NCBI RefSeq assembly: GCF_023264675.1
Contig: NZ_JAHFVG010000039.1
Span: forward strand, 1 to 54,660
Length of the DNA: 54,660 nucleotides
DNA from: Rhodococcus sp. (in: high G+C Gram-positive bacteria)
Lineage (GTDB): Bacteria > Actinomycetota > Actinomycetes > Mycobacteriales > Mycobacteriaceae
Direction: 5' to 3'
Part shown: positions 9,647 to 17,127 of the stretch, piece after piece
Position numbering within the stretch: position 1 is the stretch's first letter
How the letters are laid out: each line of letters begins with the position of its first letter
Translations under genes and position numbers: made by a program
Notes under the pieces: generated by a model
What the model was told of the DNA's origin: nothing
Database searches by the model: none
Seen by the model: the letters and a program-made list of their open reading frames with translations, nothing else

Positions 9647-10248
9647 TGCGGGGTATCGATGGTGGTCGTGATCGAGGTGACCGACGGCGCGGCGGGTGTG
9701 CTGCCGAATCCGAACGTCACCGGGGGACTCACGGGCGTCAGGCTGCCGAGGTCCTCGCCGCGCCAGGACGCCTGCACGGCGGTGATTCGGTGCTGGTGAC
9801 GTGCACCGTAGTACTCGCGGCGGCCACCTCCTGCGCTGCCTTTGGTGCGCACCCCGCGCAGCACCCCGCGCGCGATCGGATCGGAGATGCTGCAGAACCA
9901 CGTGGCGGTGGAGACGGCGTCGGGTACCAGATTCAACGCTCTGCCGAGGATCGTCGGAGTGCCGACGGACACGGTCATCGTCAGCTCGCCTGCCGAGACG
10001 GTCGCGCGTGCGGCCGAGCCGGAGAATACAACCGGTGTGATGATTGTTTCGTCGAATGTGTAAGTAGCCGAGACGAACTCGCGCACGGCCTCGGACGGCG
10101 CCAGTAGCAGCCGGTGTCCCCGAGCGAACTGGATCATCACATCGGTGAACTCGCCGAGCGGTGACCGTGTCCAGTGGCCGACGACGATGCGGACGCCCGA
10201 GGTGGTGCCCGCCCCGAATATCTCACCGTGAAACCGTGATCTTCCCAT
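9643..10248 (-). CDS. Conserved hypothetical protein
   Basis: About 201 residues, not recognised as a named family. It starts MGRSRFHGEIFGAGT and contains a central ARGHRLLLAPSEAVREFV segment and a Gly/Arg-rich loop (RTKGSAGGGRREYYGARHQH). It has no signal peptide or membrane helix. It converges on pncA with a 4-base overlap and diverges from zwf. ATG 10248 avoids running into the zwf promoter; the frame opens at 10266. It may be an actinobacterial conserved protein; no function is offered. Confidence 0.75.
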   Translation of the reverse strand: MGRSRFHGEIFGAGTTSGVRIVVGHWTRSPLGEFTDVMIQFARGHRLLLAPSEAVREFVSATYTFDETIITPVVFSGSAARATVSAGELTMTVSVGTPTILGRALNLVPDAVSTATWFCSISDPIARGVLRGVRTKGSAGGGRREYYGARHQHRITAVQASWRGEDLGSLTPVSPPVTFGFGSTPAAPSVTSITTTIDTPH

Positions 10249-10286
10249 CACACCGACTGTAGCCACGGCCGAGGGGAAGTCGGTGC

Positions 10287-11693
10287 ATGATGGAACTCAT
10301 GGCGTCCTCACAACCCACGATTTTCGTTCTGTTCGGTGCAACCGGTGACCTCGCGAAGCGAATGGTGCTGCCGGCGTTCTACCAACTTCATGTGGAGGGT
10401 CTACTCCCGGAGAAGTGGCTTTTGGTGGGCAACGGCCGCCACGACACCTCCGACGACGAGTTCCGCGATCACGTCCAGGGCGCTCTGAAAGAGTTCGGCT
10501 CGGACCTCGGAAGCGAGGCGTGGGACGAATTCTCGGCGCGAATCCGCTTCGCCGGGAAAGGATTCACCGTCGACGATGGCGGATTGCTCCCCGAGGTGGT
10601 CGAGGCCGGACGCGCCGAGATCGGTGATGCCCAGCTCGTTCACTACATCGCGCTCCCGCCGAGTGCGTTCGAGGACTACACGAAGGCGCTGGGGGCTCAC
10701 GGCCTCGCCGAGGGTGCGCGAGTGGTCTACGAGAAGCCGTTCGGCACGTCGCAGAAAGCATTCGAACAGCTCGACAAAGCTGTTCACGAGGTGCTGGACG
10801 AGAAGCAGATCTATCGGATCGACCACTTCCTCGGCAAGGAAGCCACCCAGAACCTGCACGTACTCCGGTTCGCGAACGGCATGATCGACGGCATCTGGAA
10901 CGCCGAGCACGTCGACCAGGTTCAGATCGATGTGCCGGAGAAGCTGAACATCGACGACCGCGCCGAGTTCTACGACGCGACGGGCGCCGTTCTCGACATG
11001 CTGGTCACGCATCTCTTTCAGGTCGCTGCCGAGATCGCGATGGAACCACCCGCGTCACTGAAACCCGACGACCTCCAGTCTGCTCGCGAGTCCGTCATCG
11101 GGTGCTTCCGTCCGATCGACACCTCGGAGGTGGTGCTGGGTCAGTACGACGGCTACCGCGATGTGGAGGGCGTCGCCCAGGATTCGACGGTGGACACCTT
11201 CGTCGCAGCGAAGTTGTGGGTCGACACCGACCGGTGGAGAGGTGTGCCGTTCCTGCTGCGTACCGGAAAGATGTTGGGTGTCAGTGCACAACGGGTGTCA
11301 CTGGTGTTCAAGAAGCCGGCAACCACTCCGCTGGCCGATCTGCCGCACGACGGAGCAACGCTCACCTTCGACCTGTCGGGGAACGGTGCCATCGACATGG
11401 CGATGACGGTGAAGGAGCCGGGTCCCGACTTCGACCTGTCCGTCGGGCACCTGTCGTTGCCCTTGCCCTCGGTGCCCGATGCGGAACCTCTGTCGCCGTA
11501 CTCGAGGCTCATCCTCGACGTGCTGAACGGCGACCGTTCGTTGTTCACCCGCCCCGACGGCCTCGCGCACGTGTGGGAGGTCGCAGCGCCGTTGCTGGAC
11601 AACCCGCCGCCCATCAAGACTTACGCGGGCGGATCCATGGGCCCCGAGGAGGCCGACGAGTTGGCGGCCCCGTGCGGATGGTTGGTGGGCTGA
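10287..11693 (+). CDS. zwf: Glucose-6-phosphate 1-dehydrogenase
   Basis: A 468-residue NAD(P)-dependent enzyme that oxidises glucose 6-phosphate to 6-phosphogluconolactone, the entry of the oxidative pentose phosphate pathway. The Rossmann motif is FVLFGATGDLAKR near the N-terminus; the active-site signature is RIDHFLGKE (Asp179, His180); YEKPFG is the conserved coenzyme-proline segment. Length and motifs fit the family, although this branch (starting MELMASSQPTIF) is a divergent actinobacterial zwf paralogue and not the opcA-linked one. It stands alone, convergent with a PspC gene. Confidence 0.9.
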   Translation: MMELMASSQPTIFVLFGATGDLAKRMVLPAFYQLHVEGLLPEKWLLVGNGRHDTSDDEFRDHVQGALKEFGSDLGSEAWDEFSARIRFAGKGFTVDDGGLLPEVVEAGRAEIGDAQLVHYIALPPSAFEDYTKALGAHGLAEGARVVYEKPFGTSQKAFEQLDKAVHEVLDEKQIYRIDHFLGKEATQNLHVLRFANGMIDGIWNAEHVDQVQIDVPEKLNIDDRAEFYDATGAVLDMLVTHLFQVAAEIAMEPPASLKPDDLQSARESVIGCFRPIDTSEVVLGQYDGYRDVEGVAQDSTVDTFVAAKLWVDTDRWRGVPFLLRTGKMLGVSAQRVSLVFKKPATTPLADLPHDGATLTFDLSGNGAIDMAMTVKEPGPDFDLSVGHLSLPLPSVPDAEPLSPYSRLILDVLNGDRSLFTRPDGLAHVWEVAAPLLDNPPPIKTYAGGSMGPEEADELAAPCGWLVG

Positions 11694-11699
11694 ACCCGC

Positions 11700-11900
11700 T
11701 CACCGTTGCGGCATCAACATCCACGCGGCGAGGTATACGAGGGCGATCGTGCCTCCGGAGGCAAAGGCGCCGATGACGGCGAGAACTCGGACGAGGTTCG
11801 CATCGATCTCGAAGTATTCGGCGATGCCGCCGCAGACTCCGGCGACCATCTTCTGTGAATCGGAGCGGACGAATTCTTTCGGGGTGTTTGTGTATGTCAT
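11700..11900 (-). CDS. PspC-domain small membrane protein
   Basis: A 66-residue protein consisting only of a PspC domain: KEFVRSDSQKMVAGVCGGIAEYF is the amphipathic conserved part and a single membrane helix (about residues 38-62) follows. Related proteins sense or respond to envelope stress in the phage-shock response. It is preceded by AGGAG on the minus strand and is convergent with zwf, six bases apart. Monocistronic. Confidence 0.88.
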   Translation of the reverse strand: MTYTNTPKEFVRSDSQKMVAGVCGGIAEYFEIDANLVRVLAVIGAFASGGTIALVYLAAWMLMPQR

Positions 11901-12077
11901 GAGGAGAAGTCTGCTGCCGAGCGGCCATCGGGCACATCGGGAACCTCACCCATCTCGACCCTGATCTTCGGCCCTGAGGTTCACCGTCGGGCGGGGTTTC
12001 GTCAAAACCATGTCCGGTTCGCTTTCGCGAAGCTAACGTCTGAGCAGTTCGACTTCAGCTTCGAAAGGAACCCTCAC

Positions 12078-12212
12078 ATGCTCGGAACGATTCTCGGTGG
12101 ACTTCTCGGCGGACTGCTCGGCGGCGGCGCAGGTGGAGGTAGCGATGCAGGTCTCGCGACTCTGCTCGCGGCACTCCTCGGCTCCGGCACGGGGAGTGCG
12201 GGTTCCAGCTAG
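12078..12212 (+). CDS. Small Gly/Leu-rich hydrophobic peptide (44 aa)
   Basis: A 44-codon frame with ATG 12078 and a good ribosome binding site (GAAAGGA, 12063-12069), ending at TAG 12210-12212. The peptide begins MLGTILGGLLGGLLGGG, has a second leucine-rich helix (LATLLAALLG) and ends in a Gly/Ser tail. It has no signal peptide or charged core. A terminator hairpin lies directly downstream, so it is a self-contained transcription unit just before ppk2. It resembles in composition the peptides at 13743 and 14036. It may be a membrane or mycomembrane peptide; function unknown. Confidence 0.65.
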   Translation: MLGTILGGLLGGLLGGGAGGGSDAGLATLLAALLGSGTGSAGSS

Positions 12213-12230
12213 CGTCACGCGCTGACGTCG

Positions 12231-12277
12231 GAAAGCCCCTGTACAGCCTCACGGAGACTGTGCAGGGGCTTTCTGTC
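12231..12277 (+). terminator. Terminator hairpin after the 44-aa peptide gene
   Basis: Arms GAAAGCCCCTG (12231-12241) and CAGGGGCTTTC (12263-12273) pair perfectly and can extend inward through CAG/CTG. The short T-rich tail TTCTGT makes a moderately strong intrinsic terminator separating the peptide gene from ppk2. Confidence 0.8.
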
Positions 12278-12343
12278 GGTCCAGTTCCTGCAGTTCACCG
12301 AATCGTCACCGCGCCGTTGCCACCGAGGTCTAATTTTTCGTTC

Positions 12344-13255
12344 ATGACCCACGATTTCAGCGCCATCGGTGACATCACCGCAGCAGTCGACCTGACGGAT
12401 ACGTCGGGATTCGTCGTCGACGACAGTGACGACGACGATCCGGTGCTGCTCACGGTGCCGGACGGCCGGATCGTCGACACCTGGCGTGAGGGATACCCGT
12501 ACGAGGAGCGCATGTCGCGCGAGGAGTACGACATGGAGAAGCGCCTCCTGCAGATCGAGCTCCTCAAACTGCAGATGTGGACCAAGGAGACCGGTCGTCG
12601 CCACGTCATCGTCTTCGAGGGGCGTGACGCTGCAGGCAAGGGCGGAACGATCAAACGGTTCATGGAACACCTGAACCCGCGCGGCGCCCGCGTCGTCGCA
12701 CTGGAGAAGCCTTCGGTGCGTGAATCCACCGAGTGGTACTTCCAGCGCTACATCCAGCATCTTCCCGCCGCCGGCGAGCTCGTGATGTTCGATCGGTCCT
12801 GGTACAACCGCGCCGGTGTCGAGCGCGTCATGGGATTCTGCAGCGAGGATCAGCACGCGCAGTTCGTTCGGCAGGCGCCGTTGTTCGAACAGATGCTCGT
12901 CGACGACGGAATCTCGCTCACCAAGTTCTGGTTCTCGGTGTCGCAGCTCGAGCAGCGGACCCGGTTCGCCATCCGTCAGGTCGATCCGGTGCGCCAGTGG
13001 AAGCTGTCGCCGATGGATCTGGCGTCGCTCGACAAGTGGGATGCGTACACGGCCGCGAAGGAAGAGAGCTTTCGGGCCACCGACACGGACATCGCACCGT
13101 GGACGGTCGTGAAGAGCAACGACAAGAAGCGGGCGCGTCTGAACGCCATGCGATTCGTGTTGAACAAATTCGACTACGCGAACAAAGATTCGGAAATAGT
13201 CGGCATAACGGACCCATTGCTGGTTGGGCGTGCCAAAGACGTGATCGGTGAATGA
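12344..13255 (+). CDS. ppk2: Polyphosphate kinase 2
   Basis: A 303-residue PPK2-family kinase that transfers phosphate between inorganic polyphosphate and nucleoside di- or monophosphates. The Walker A motif is EGRDAAGKGG (residues 92-101), the Walker B/lid region FDRSWYNRAGVERVMGF (149-165). ATG 12344 (MTHDFSAIGD) is preferred; the frame is open to 12260 but that part overlaps the preceding terminator. In C. glutamicum ppk2B adjoins porA/porH near groEL2 (from memory), and here too short hydrophobic peptide genes flank it. A second PPK2 lies at 50943-51812. Confidence 0.93.
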   Translation: MTHDFSAIGDITAAVDLTDTSGFVVDDSDDDDPVLLTVPDGRIVDTWREGYPYEERMSREEYDMEKRLLQIELLKLQMWTKETGRRHVIVFEGRDAAGKGGTIKRFMEHLNPRGARVVALEKPSVRESTEWYFQRYIQHLPAAGELVMFDRSWYNRAGVERVMGFCSEDQHAQFVRQAPLFEQMLVDDGISLTKFWFSVSQLEQRTRFAIRQVDPVRQWKLSPMDLASLDKWDAYTAAKEESFRATDTDIAPWTVVKSNDKKRARLNAMRFVLNKFDYANKDSEIVGITDPLLVGRAKDVIGE

Positions 13256-13413
13256 CGACGGGTAGACGACGAGCGAAAATCTTGTTATCGGATCGTGTCG
13301 TTACCAGGTTTGTTGCTGGATTTAACGGGGACGTTGCCACTCGGGCCGGTTAATGCGGTAAAAACATACGTGAGTCGTGATCGATCGGCTTGTTTCCAAT
13401 TCGAGGAGTACTC

Positions 13414-13527
13414 ATGGGTTCAGCAGCAACGTTCATCAGTGACATCGCCAGCGGCGTCTACTCGGGGATCGTCGATGCAATCGTCGACCAGATCGTCGGC
13501 GTCCTGACCTCGGGCAGCGCAGCCTGA
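13414..13527 (+). CDS. Small amphipathic peptide (37 aa), PorA/PorH-like candidate
   Basis: A 37-codon frame starting at ATG 13414, with GAGGAG at 13403-13408 five bases upstream and TGA at 13525-13527. The peptide begins MGSAATFISDIASG and continues through VYSGIVDAIVDQIVGVLTSG. Hydrophobic residues recur every three to four positions (I8, I11, V15, I19, I23, I27, V30), with Asp and Ser on the other face, so it forms one long amphipathic helix without a leader. Size, lack of signal peptide, acidity and location next to ppk2 all recall the Corynebacterium mycomembrane porin subunits PorA/PorH. This identification is inference from synteny and physical type. Confidence 0.7.
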   Translation: MGSAATFISDIASGVYSGIVDAIVDQIVGVLTSGSAA

Positions 13528-13580
13528 CCTGGTAATTCACTCGCGGCGTCGGGGGCCGCGGTGAATCTGGTCGGCATCGA

Positions 13581-13602
13581 CAAACGGGCTTCCCGTTTGT
13601 TT
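13581..13602 (+). terminator. Possible terminator after the 37-aa peptide gene
   Basis: A compact hairpin CAAACGGG - CTT - CCCGTTTG is followed by TTTG. The stem is only 8 bp with a three-base loop and a short T run, so termination may be partial. It lies about 55 bases after the peptide stop. Confidence 0.55.
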
Positions 13603-13642
13603 GCTCCTTCGAATCTTCGGGTCTTTTCTTCTGCAAACGGTA

Positions 13643-13680
13643 GCCAATTCGATATTCCCTTTGGTACCAATGGAATTGGC
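13643..13680. promoter_or_regulatory. Nested palindrome in leader of the 32-aa peptide gene
   Basis: GCCAATTC (13643-13650) and GAATTGGC (13673-13680) are perfect inverted arms. Between them lies a perfect 10-bp palindrome, TTGGTACCAA (13661-13670). The element lies in an AT-richer leader, about 60 bp upstream of the peptide start. It could be an operator or an RNA structure; no regulator is assigned. Confidence 0.5.
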
Positions 13681-13742
13681 AGTGATTATTTCGTTATTAC
13701 GTCGCTGCCGGTAATCGACCTCAATCAGAAGGAGCTTTCGCC

Positions 13743-13841
13743 ATGTCAAGCGATCTTGATCTCTCCGGTCTTCTCGGCCTCCTCGCTCTCCTCACCTCCG
13801 GTAGTTCGGATGGAGCGACTGATACCGCAGGCCTTCTCTGA
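13743..13841 (+). CDS. Small Leu-rich peptide (32 aa)
   Basis: A 32-codon frame with ATG 13743 and a consensus AAGGAG at 13729-13734. It begins MSSDLDLSGLLGLLALL, continues TSGSSDGATDT and ends GLL. A strong terminator follows directly. It is clearly related to the 28-residue peptide at 14036: both have a leucine-rich helix, then GSSD, a Ser/Asp/Thr stretch and a terminal leucine pair. No signal peptide; one short membrane-seeking helix. It is too short for automatic gene callers, and its reality rests on the ribosome binding site, terminator and paralogue. Function unknown. Confidence 0.7.
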   Translation: MSSDLDLSGLLGLLALLTSGSSDGATDTAGLL

Positions 13842-13848
13842 TTCGACC

Positions 13849-13894
13849 CGAACCGGCCCGAGTCGACCATTGGTCGGCTCGGGCCGGTTTTTCT
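13849..13894 (+). terminator. Strong terminator after the 32-aa peptide gene
   Basis: A long stem with arms AACCGGCCCGAG (13851-13862) and CTCGGGCCGGTT, extended inward by CGACC/GGTCG around an ATT loop, ends in TTTTTCT. This is one of the best intrinsic terminators in the window. Confidence 0.93.
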
Positions 13895-14035
13895 GTACCC
13901 AGTGCCTTTTTCGAACTCTCATCGATGTAATTGAAGCCATTTTGCTGTAATTCACATCACAGTCTTGATATGAATGTCTTCACCGTGATCTTTCCGTGAT
14001 CGCGGGTTCGTCATCCCTCTCATCAAGGAGTTTCC

Positions 14036-14122
14036 ATGGAACTGCTCGCCCTCCTCCTTCAGCTCCTCGCGGCCGGAAGTTCGGACACCGGTTCGTCGTC
14101 GGATGCGTCCGCACTGCTCTGA
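14036..14122 (+). CDS. Small Leu-rich peptide (28 aa), paralogue of 13743
   Basis: A 28-codon frame, ATG 14036, with AAGGAG at 14025-14030 five bases upstream and TGA at 14120-14122. It begins MELLALLLQLLAAGSSD and ends SALL after a Ser/Asp/Thr run. The pattern leucine helix, GSSD, acidic-serine linker, LL terminus is shared with the 32-residue peptide upstream, evidence that both are translated. It has its own terminator. No leader sequence. It may be a mycomembrane or membrane-active peptide; no function assigned. Confidence 0.68.
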   Translation: MELLALLLQLLAAGSSDTGSSSDASALL

Positions 14123-14140
14123 CCTTCGAGCATTCGTTCC

Positions 14141-14177
14141 AGCCGGGCCCGCGCACGCGGACCCGGCTGTTGCTTTT
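14141..14177 (+). terminator. Terminator after the 28-aa peptide gene
   Basis: AGCCGGGCCCGC and GCGGACCCGGCT form a stem with one mismatch around GCAC, followed by GTTGCTTTT. This closes the peptide unit before the hydrolase gene. Confidence 0.82.
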
Positions 14178-14201
14178 CCACCGCGCGCCTAGGGTGATCG
14201 G

Positions 14202-15038
14202 GTGCAGACCGTTCCGATCCAGATGCCCGATGGCTCCACCGTCCCGGTTCGACTGTTCGAGGCCGACAGCCCGCGGTCGGGGACGCCGGTCATCGTCATA
14301 CTTCCCGGTCTCGGTATCCCTGGTGGCTACTACTCGCTGCTGGCGCAGTCCCTCGCACTCCGTGGTTTTCATGTCGCCACCGCGGACCTTCGCGGACAGG
14401 GCGACAGCAGGCCGACACCGACCGCTGCCAGCACCTACGGATACCAAGAGCTCGTCGCGGTGGACTTTCCGGCCATCTTCGAGGTTGTCCGTGAGCGTTT
14501 TCCCGAGGCCACGCCCTACGCGCTCGGCCACAGTATGGGCGGACAGCTTGCGTCCCTGTACGCCTCGCGGATTCGGGGACGGCTCGGCGGCCTGATATTG
14601 GTCGCCTCCGGTTCGCCGTACCACCGAGGTTTCGGAGTGGCAAAGGGAGCCTCCCTGTTTCTCGGTGCGGCGGCGATGTCGCTGACCAGCAACATCGCCG
14701 GCTTCTGGCCGGGAGACCGTATCGACATCGGCGGGTTCGGTCGTCAGTCCAAAGTGCTGATCGAGGACTGGTCGCGCTTCGCTCGGACCGGGAAGATCGA
14801 ACCGTCCGGGGCCGACATCGACTACGAGGAGCGGATCGGCAGGCTGACCCTACCGATCCTGGCGATCACCTTCGACGGCGACGACATGGCTCCGCGCGGA
14901 TCGATGGAGAACCTGCTGCGCAAGTTTCCGCGCGCCTCCGTGACCACGAGACACTTGACGGCGCCTCGTGGTCACAACGGCTGGATCAGGCAGCCGTCGT
15001 CCGTCGTGGACGAGATCGACGCCTGGTTCAGGCGCTGA
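14202..15038 (+). CDS. Alpha/beta-hydrolase family protein
   Basis: A 278-residue alpha/beta hydrolase. The nucleophile elbow is LGHSMGGQLAS (Ser in GHSMG), the oxyanion strand is VILPGLGIPGGYY, and the C-terminal His is in APRGHNGWI; FDGDD carries the likely acid. It resembles the serine aminopeptidase/monoacylglycerol-lipase type. No signal peptide, so probably cytosolic; substrate unknown. GTG 14202 is the only sensible start after the upstream terminator. Its 3' end overlaps the convergent peptidase gene by 11 bases. Confidence 0.85.
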   Translation: MQTVPIQMPDGSTVPVRLFEADSPRSGTPVIVILPGLGIPGGYYSLLAQSLALRGFHVATADLRGQGDSRPTPTAASTYGYQELVAVDFPAIFEVVRERFPEATPYALGHSMGGQLASLYASRIRGRLGGLILVASGSPYHRGFGVAKGASLFLGAAAMSLTSNIAGFWPGDRIDIGGFGRQSKVLIEDWSRFARTGKIEPSGADIDYEERIGRLTLPILAITFDGDDMAPRGSMENLLRKFPRASVTTRHLTAPRGHNGWIRQPSSVVDEIDAWFRR

Positions 15039-17076
15039 CGTCTGTCTTCGCGCCGAGTGCAGTCCACAGGAACTGGTAGGCCAGCGCTGTCTTGAACGCC
15101 AACTGTGCGTTGTCGGCTGCCCCGCCGTGCCCGCCTTCGATGTTCTCGAAGTAGCTGACGTCCTGGCCGACCTCCTCGAGCCTCGCGGCCATCTTCCGCG
15201 CATGGCCCGGGTGCACGCGGTCGTCGCGGGTCGATGTCGCGATCAGGATCGGCGGGTATCGGTTCTCGTCGGGTCCGACGATGTTCTGGTACGGCGAGTA
15301 CTCCGAGATGAAGGACCACTCGTCCGGGTCCTCGGGGTTGCCGTACTCCGCGACCCACGACGCCCCGGCGAGCAGCAGGTGGTATCGCTTCATGTCCAGC
15401 AGCGGAACCTGACATACCAACGCGCCGAACAATTCCGGGTACTTGGTCAGCATGATCCCCATCAGCAGGCCGCCGTTGCTTCCGCCCTGGGCGCCGAGCT
15501 GCGCCGGCGTGGTGATGCCCCGCTCGACCAGGTCGCGGGCGACAGCAGCGAAATCCTCGTGGACCTTGTGCCGTCCGGCCCGCAGAACCTGCGTATGCCA
15601 GCTCGGGCCGTACTCGCCGCCGCCGCGAATGTTGGCGACGACGTAGGTTCCGCCGCGCTCGAGCCACGCCGATCCCATACCGCCGCTGTAGGACGGTGTC
15701 ATGGAGATCTCGAAGCCGCCGTAGCCGTAGAGCAGGGTCCTACCCGGCGCAGCGCCTTCCTTGCGGACGACGAAATAGGGGATGGCGGTGCCGTCCTCGG
15801 ACGTCGCGAAATGCTGAGCGACGGTCAGGCCGTCGGTGTCGAAGAACGACGGGGCCTGCTTGAGCGATTCCACCCGGCCGCCGACGGTGCCGAACAGCAG
15901 AGTTGCGGGGCTGAGGTAGCCGCTGGAGGACAGGAAGTACTCGTCGCCGTTCTCTTCGGAATCGGTGCCGACGATCTCGATGGAGGTGAGCTCCGGCAAT
16001 CCGGTGAGAGGCTCGTCGTTCCACCCGTCGGAGCCAGGCGTCATCACCCTGAGCTCGGTTTTGACGTCCACGAGAGTGACGACCAGCAGGTAATTCTCGG
16101 TCCACGCGAACTGGTGAAGCGAGCGGTGTTCGTCGGGTTCGAACAGCACCGTCAGCTCGCGCTCCCCGCGCAGAAATGCGTCGAAATCCGTGGCGAGCAA
16201 CGCACCTGCCGGATAGGTCGTGTCGCCGACGGCCCAGTCGGTCATCGTGCGTATCAGCAACCACTGCTTGTGAATCGATGTGGTTGCGTCGGTCGGGGTG
16301 TCGACGAGGGTGAGCGTTTCACCGTCGAGCATGTACAGCTCGGCGTTGTAGAAGTCGGTGGCGCGTTGGACGAAGTCGCGTTCGAAGCCGGGCGTCCGGT
16401 CGTGCCACGCGGAGATGGAGATATCCGAGCTCTGACCCTCGTAGACCACGACGGCGTCCGAGAGAGGGGTGCCGCGGTGCCACCGTTTGGCGATACGTGG
16501 GTAACCCGAGTCGGTGAGTGATCCCTCGCCGAAATCGGTGCCGATGTACACCGAATCGGCGTCGATGTAGCCGATATCGGTCTTGGCTTCCTCGACGTGA
16601 AAACCGTCGGCCGCCTGGTCGCGGAATGTTCTTGTCCGCAGGTCGAACTCGCGGACGACGGTGGCGTCGGCGCCGCCGCGCGAGAGGGTGACCAACGCGA
16701 TCTGCTGGTCGGGGCGCAGTACCTGAGCTCCGCTCCACACCCAGTTCTCACCCTCGGATTCGGCGACGGCGTCCAGGTCGAGCAGGACGTCCCATGCCGG
16801 AGTTTCCTTGCGGTACTCGTCCATGGTGGTCCGACGCCACAGTCCGCGCACGTGGGCGGCGTCGCGCCAGAAGTTGTAGAGATAATCACCGCGGCGTCGT
16901 GCGTAAGGGATACGCGCATCGGTGTCGAGGACGTCGCGTACGCGCTGTTCGATGCTGTCGAACGGCTCGCTTGCCAGCGCTGCCGTCGTGGCTTCGTTGC
17001 GGGCGCGAACCCAGCCGAGCGCCTCGTCGGAGGTGACCTCTTCGAGCCACAGGTAGGGGTCGTCGGTGAAACTCAT
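15028..17076 (-). CDS. Prolyl oligopeptidase-family serine peptidase (S9)
   Basis: A 682-residue S9 peptidase with an N-terminal beta-propeller (about residues 60-420) and a C-terminal hydrolase domain. The catalytic Ser533 is in QGGSNGGLLMG, the Asp region is STRDDRVHPGHARK and the His is in IEGGHGGAAD. It starts with the typical DDPYLWLEEV segment. Such enzymes cleave short proline-containing peptides in the cytosol. M. tuberculosis Rv0457c, near lpdC, is a comparable peptidase, so gene order is partly shared. No leader peptide. Confidence 0.93.
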   Translation of the reverse strand: MSFTDDPYLWLEEVTSDEALGWVRARNEATTAALASEPFDSIEQRVRDVLDTDARIPYARRRGDYLYNFWRDAAHVRGLWRRTTMDEYRKETPAWDVLLDLDAVAESEGENWVWSGAQVLRPDQQIALVTLSRGGADATVVREFDLRTRTFRDQAADGFHVEEAKTDIGYIDADSVYIGTDFGEGSLTDSGYPRIAKRWHRGTPLSDAVVVYEGQSSDISISAWHDRTPGFERDFVQRATDFYNAELYMLDGETLTLVDTPTDATTSIHKQWLLIRTMTDWAVGDTTYPAGALLATDFDAFLRGERELTVLFEPDEHRSLHQFAWTENYLLVVTLVDVKTELRVMTPGSDGWNDEPLTGLPELTSIEIVGTDSEENGDEYFLSSSGYLSPATLLFGTVGGRVESLKQAPSFFDTDGLTVAQHFATSEDGTAIPYFVVRKEGAAPGRTLLYGYGGFEISMTPSYSGGMGSAWLERGGTYVVANIRGGGEYGPSWHTQVLRAGRHKVHEDFAAVARDLVERGITTPAQLGAQGGSNGGLLMGIMLTKYPELFGALVCQVPLLDMKRYHLLLAGASWVAEYGNPEDPDEWSFISEYSPYQNIVGPDENRYPPILIATSTRDDRVHPGHARKMAARLEEVGQDVSYFENIEGGHGGAADNAQLAFKTALAYQFLWTALGAKTDVSA

Positions 17077-17127
17077 GGGTTATTTCTACATGCGTTCGTT
17101 CGGTTGGCGCGGGTACTGTCCCGGAGG

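Noticed and set aside
14968..16521. A 517-codon frame on the plus strand inside the S9 peptidase gene
   Set aside because: Shadow of the peptidase, which has all catalytic motifs on the other strand.
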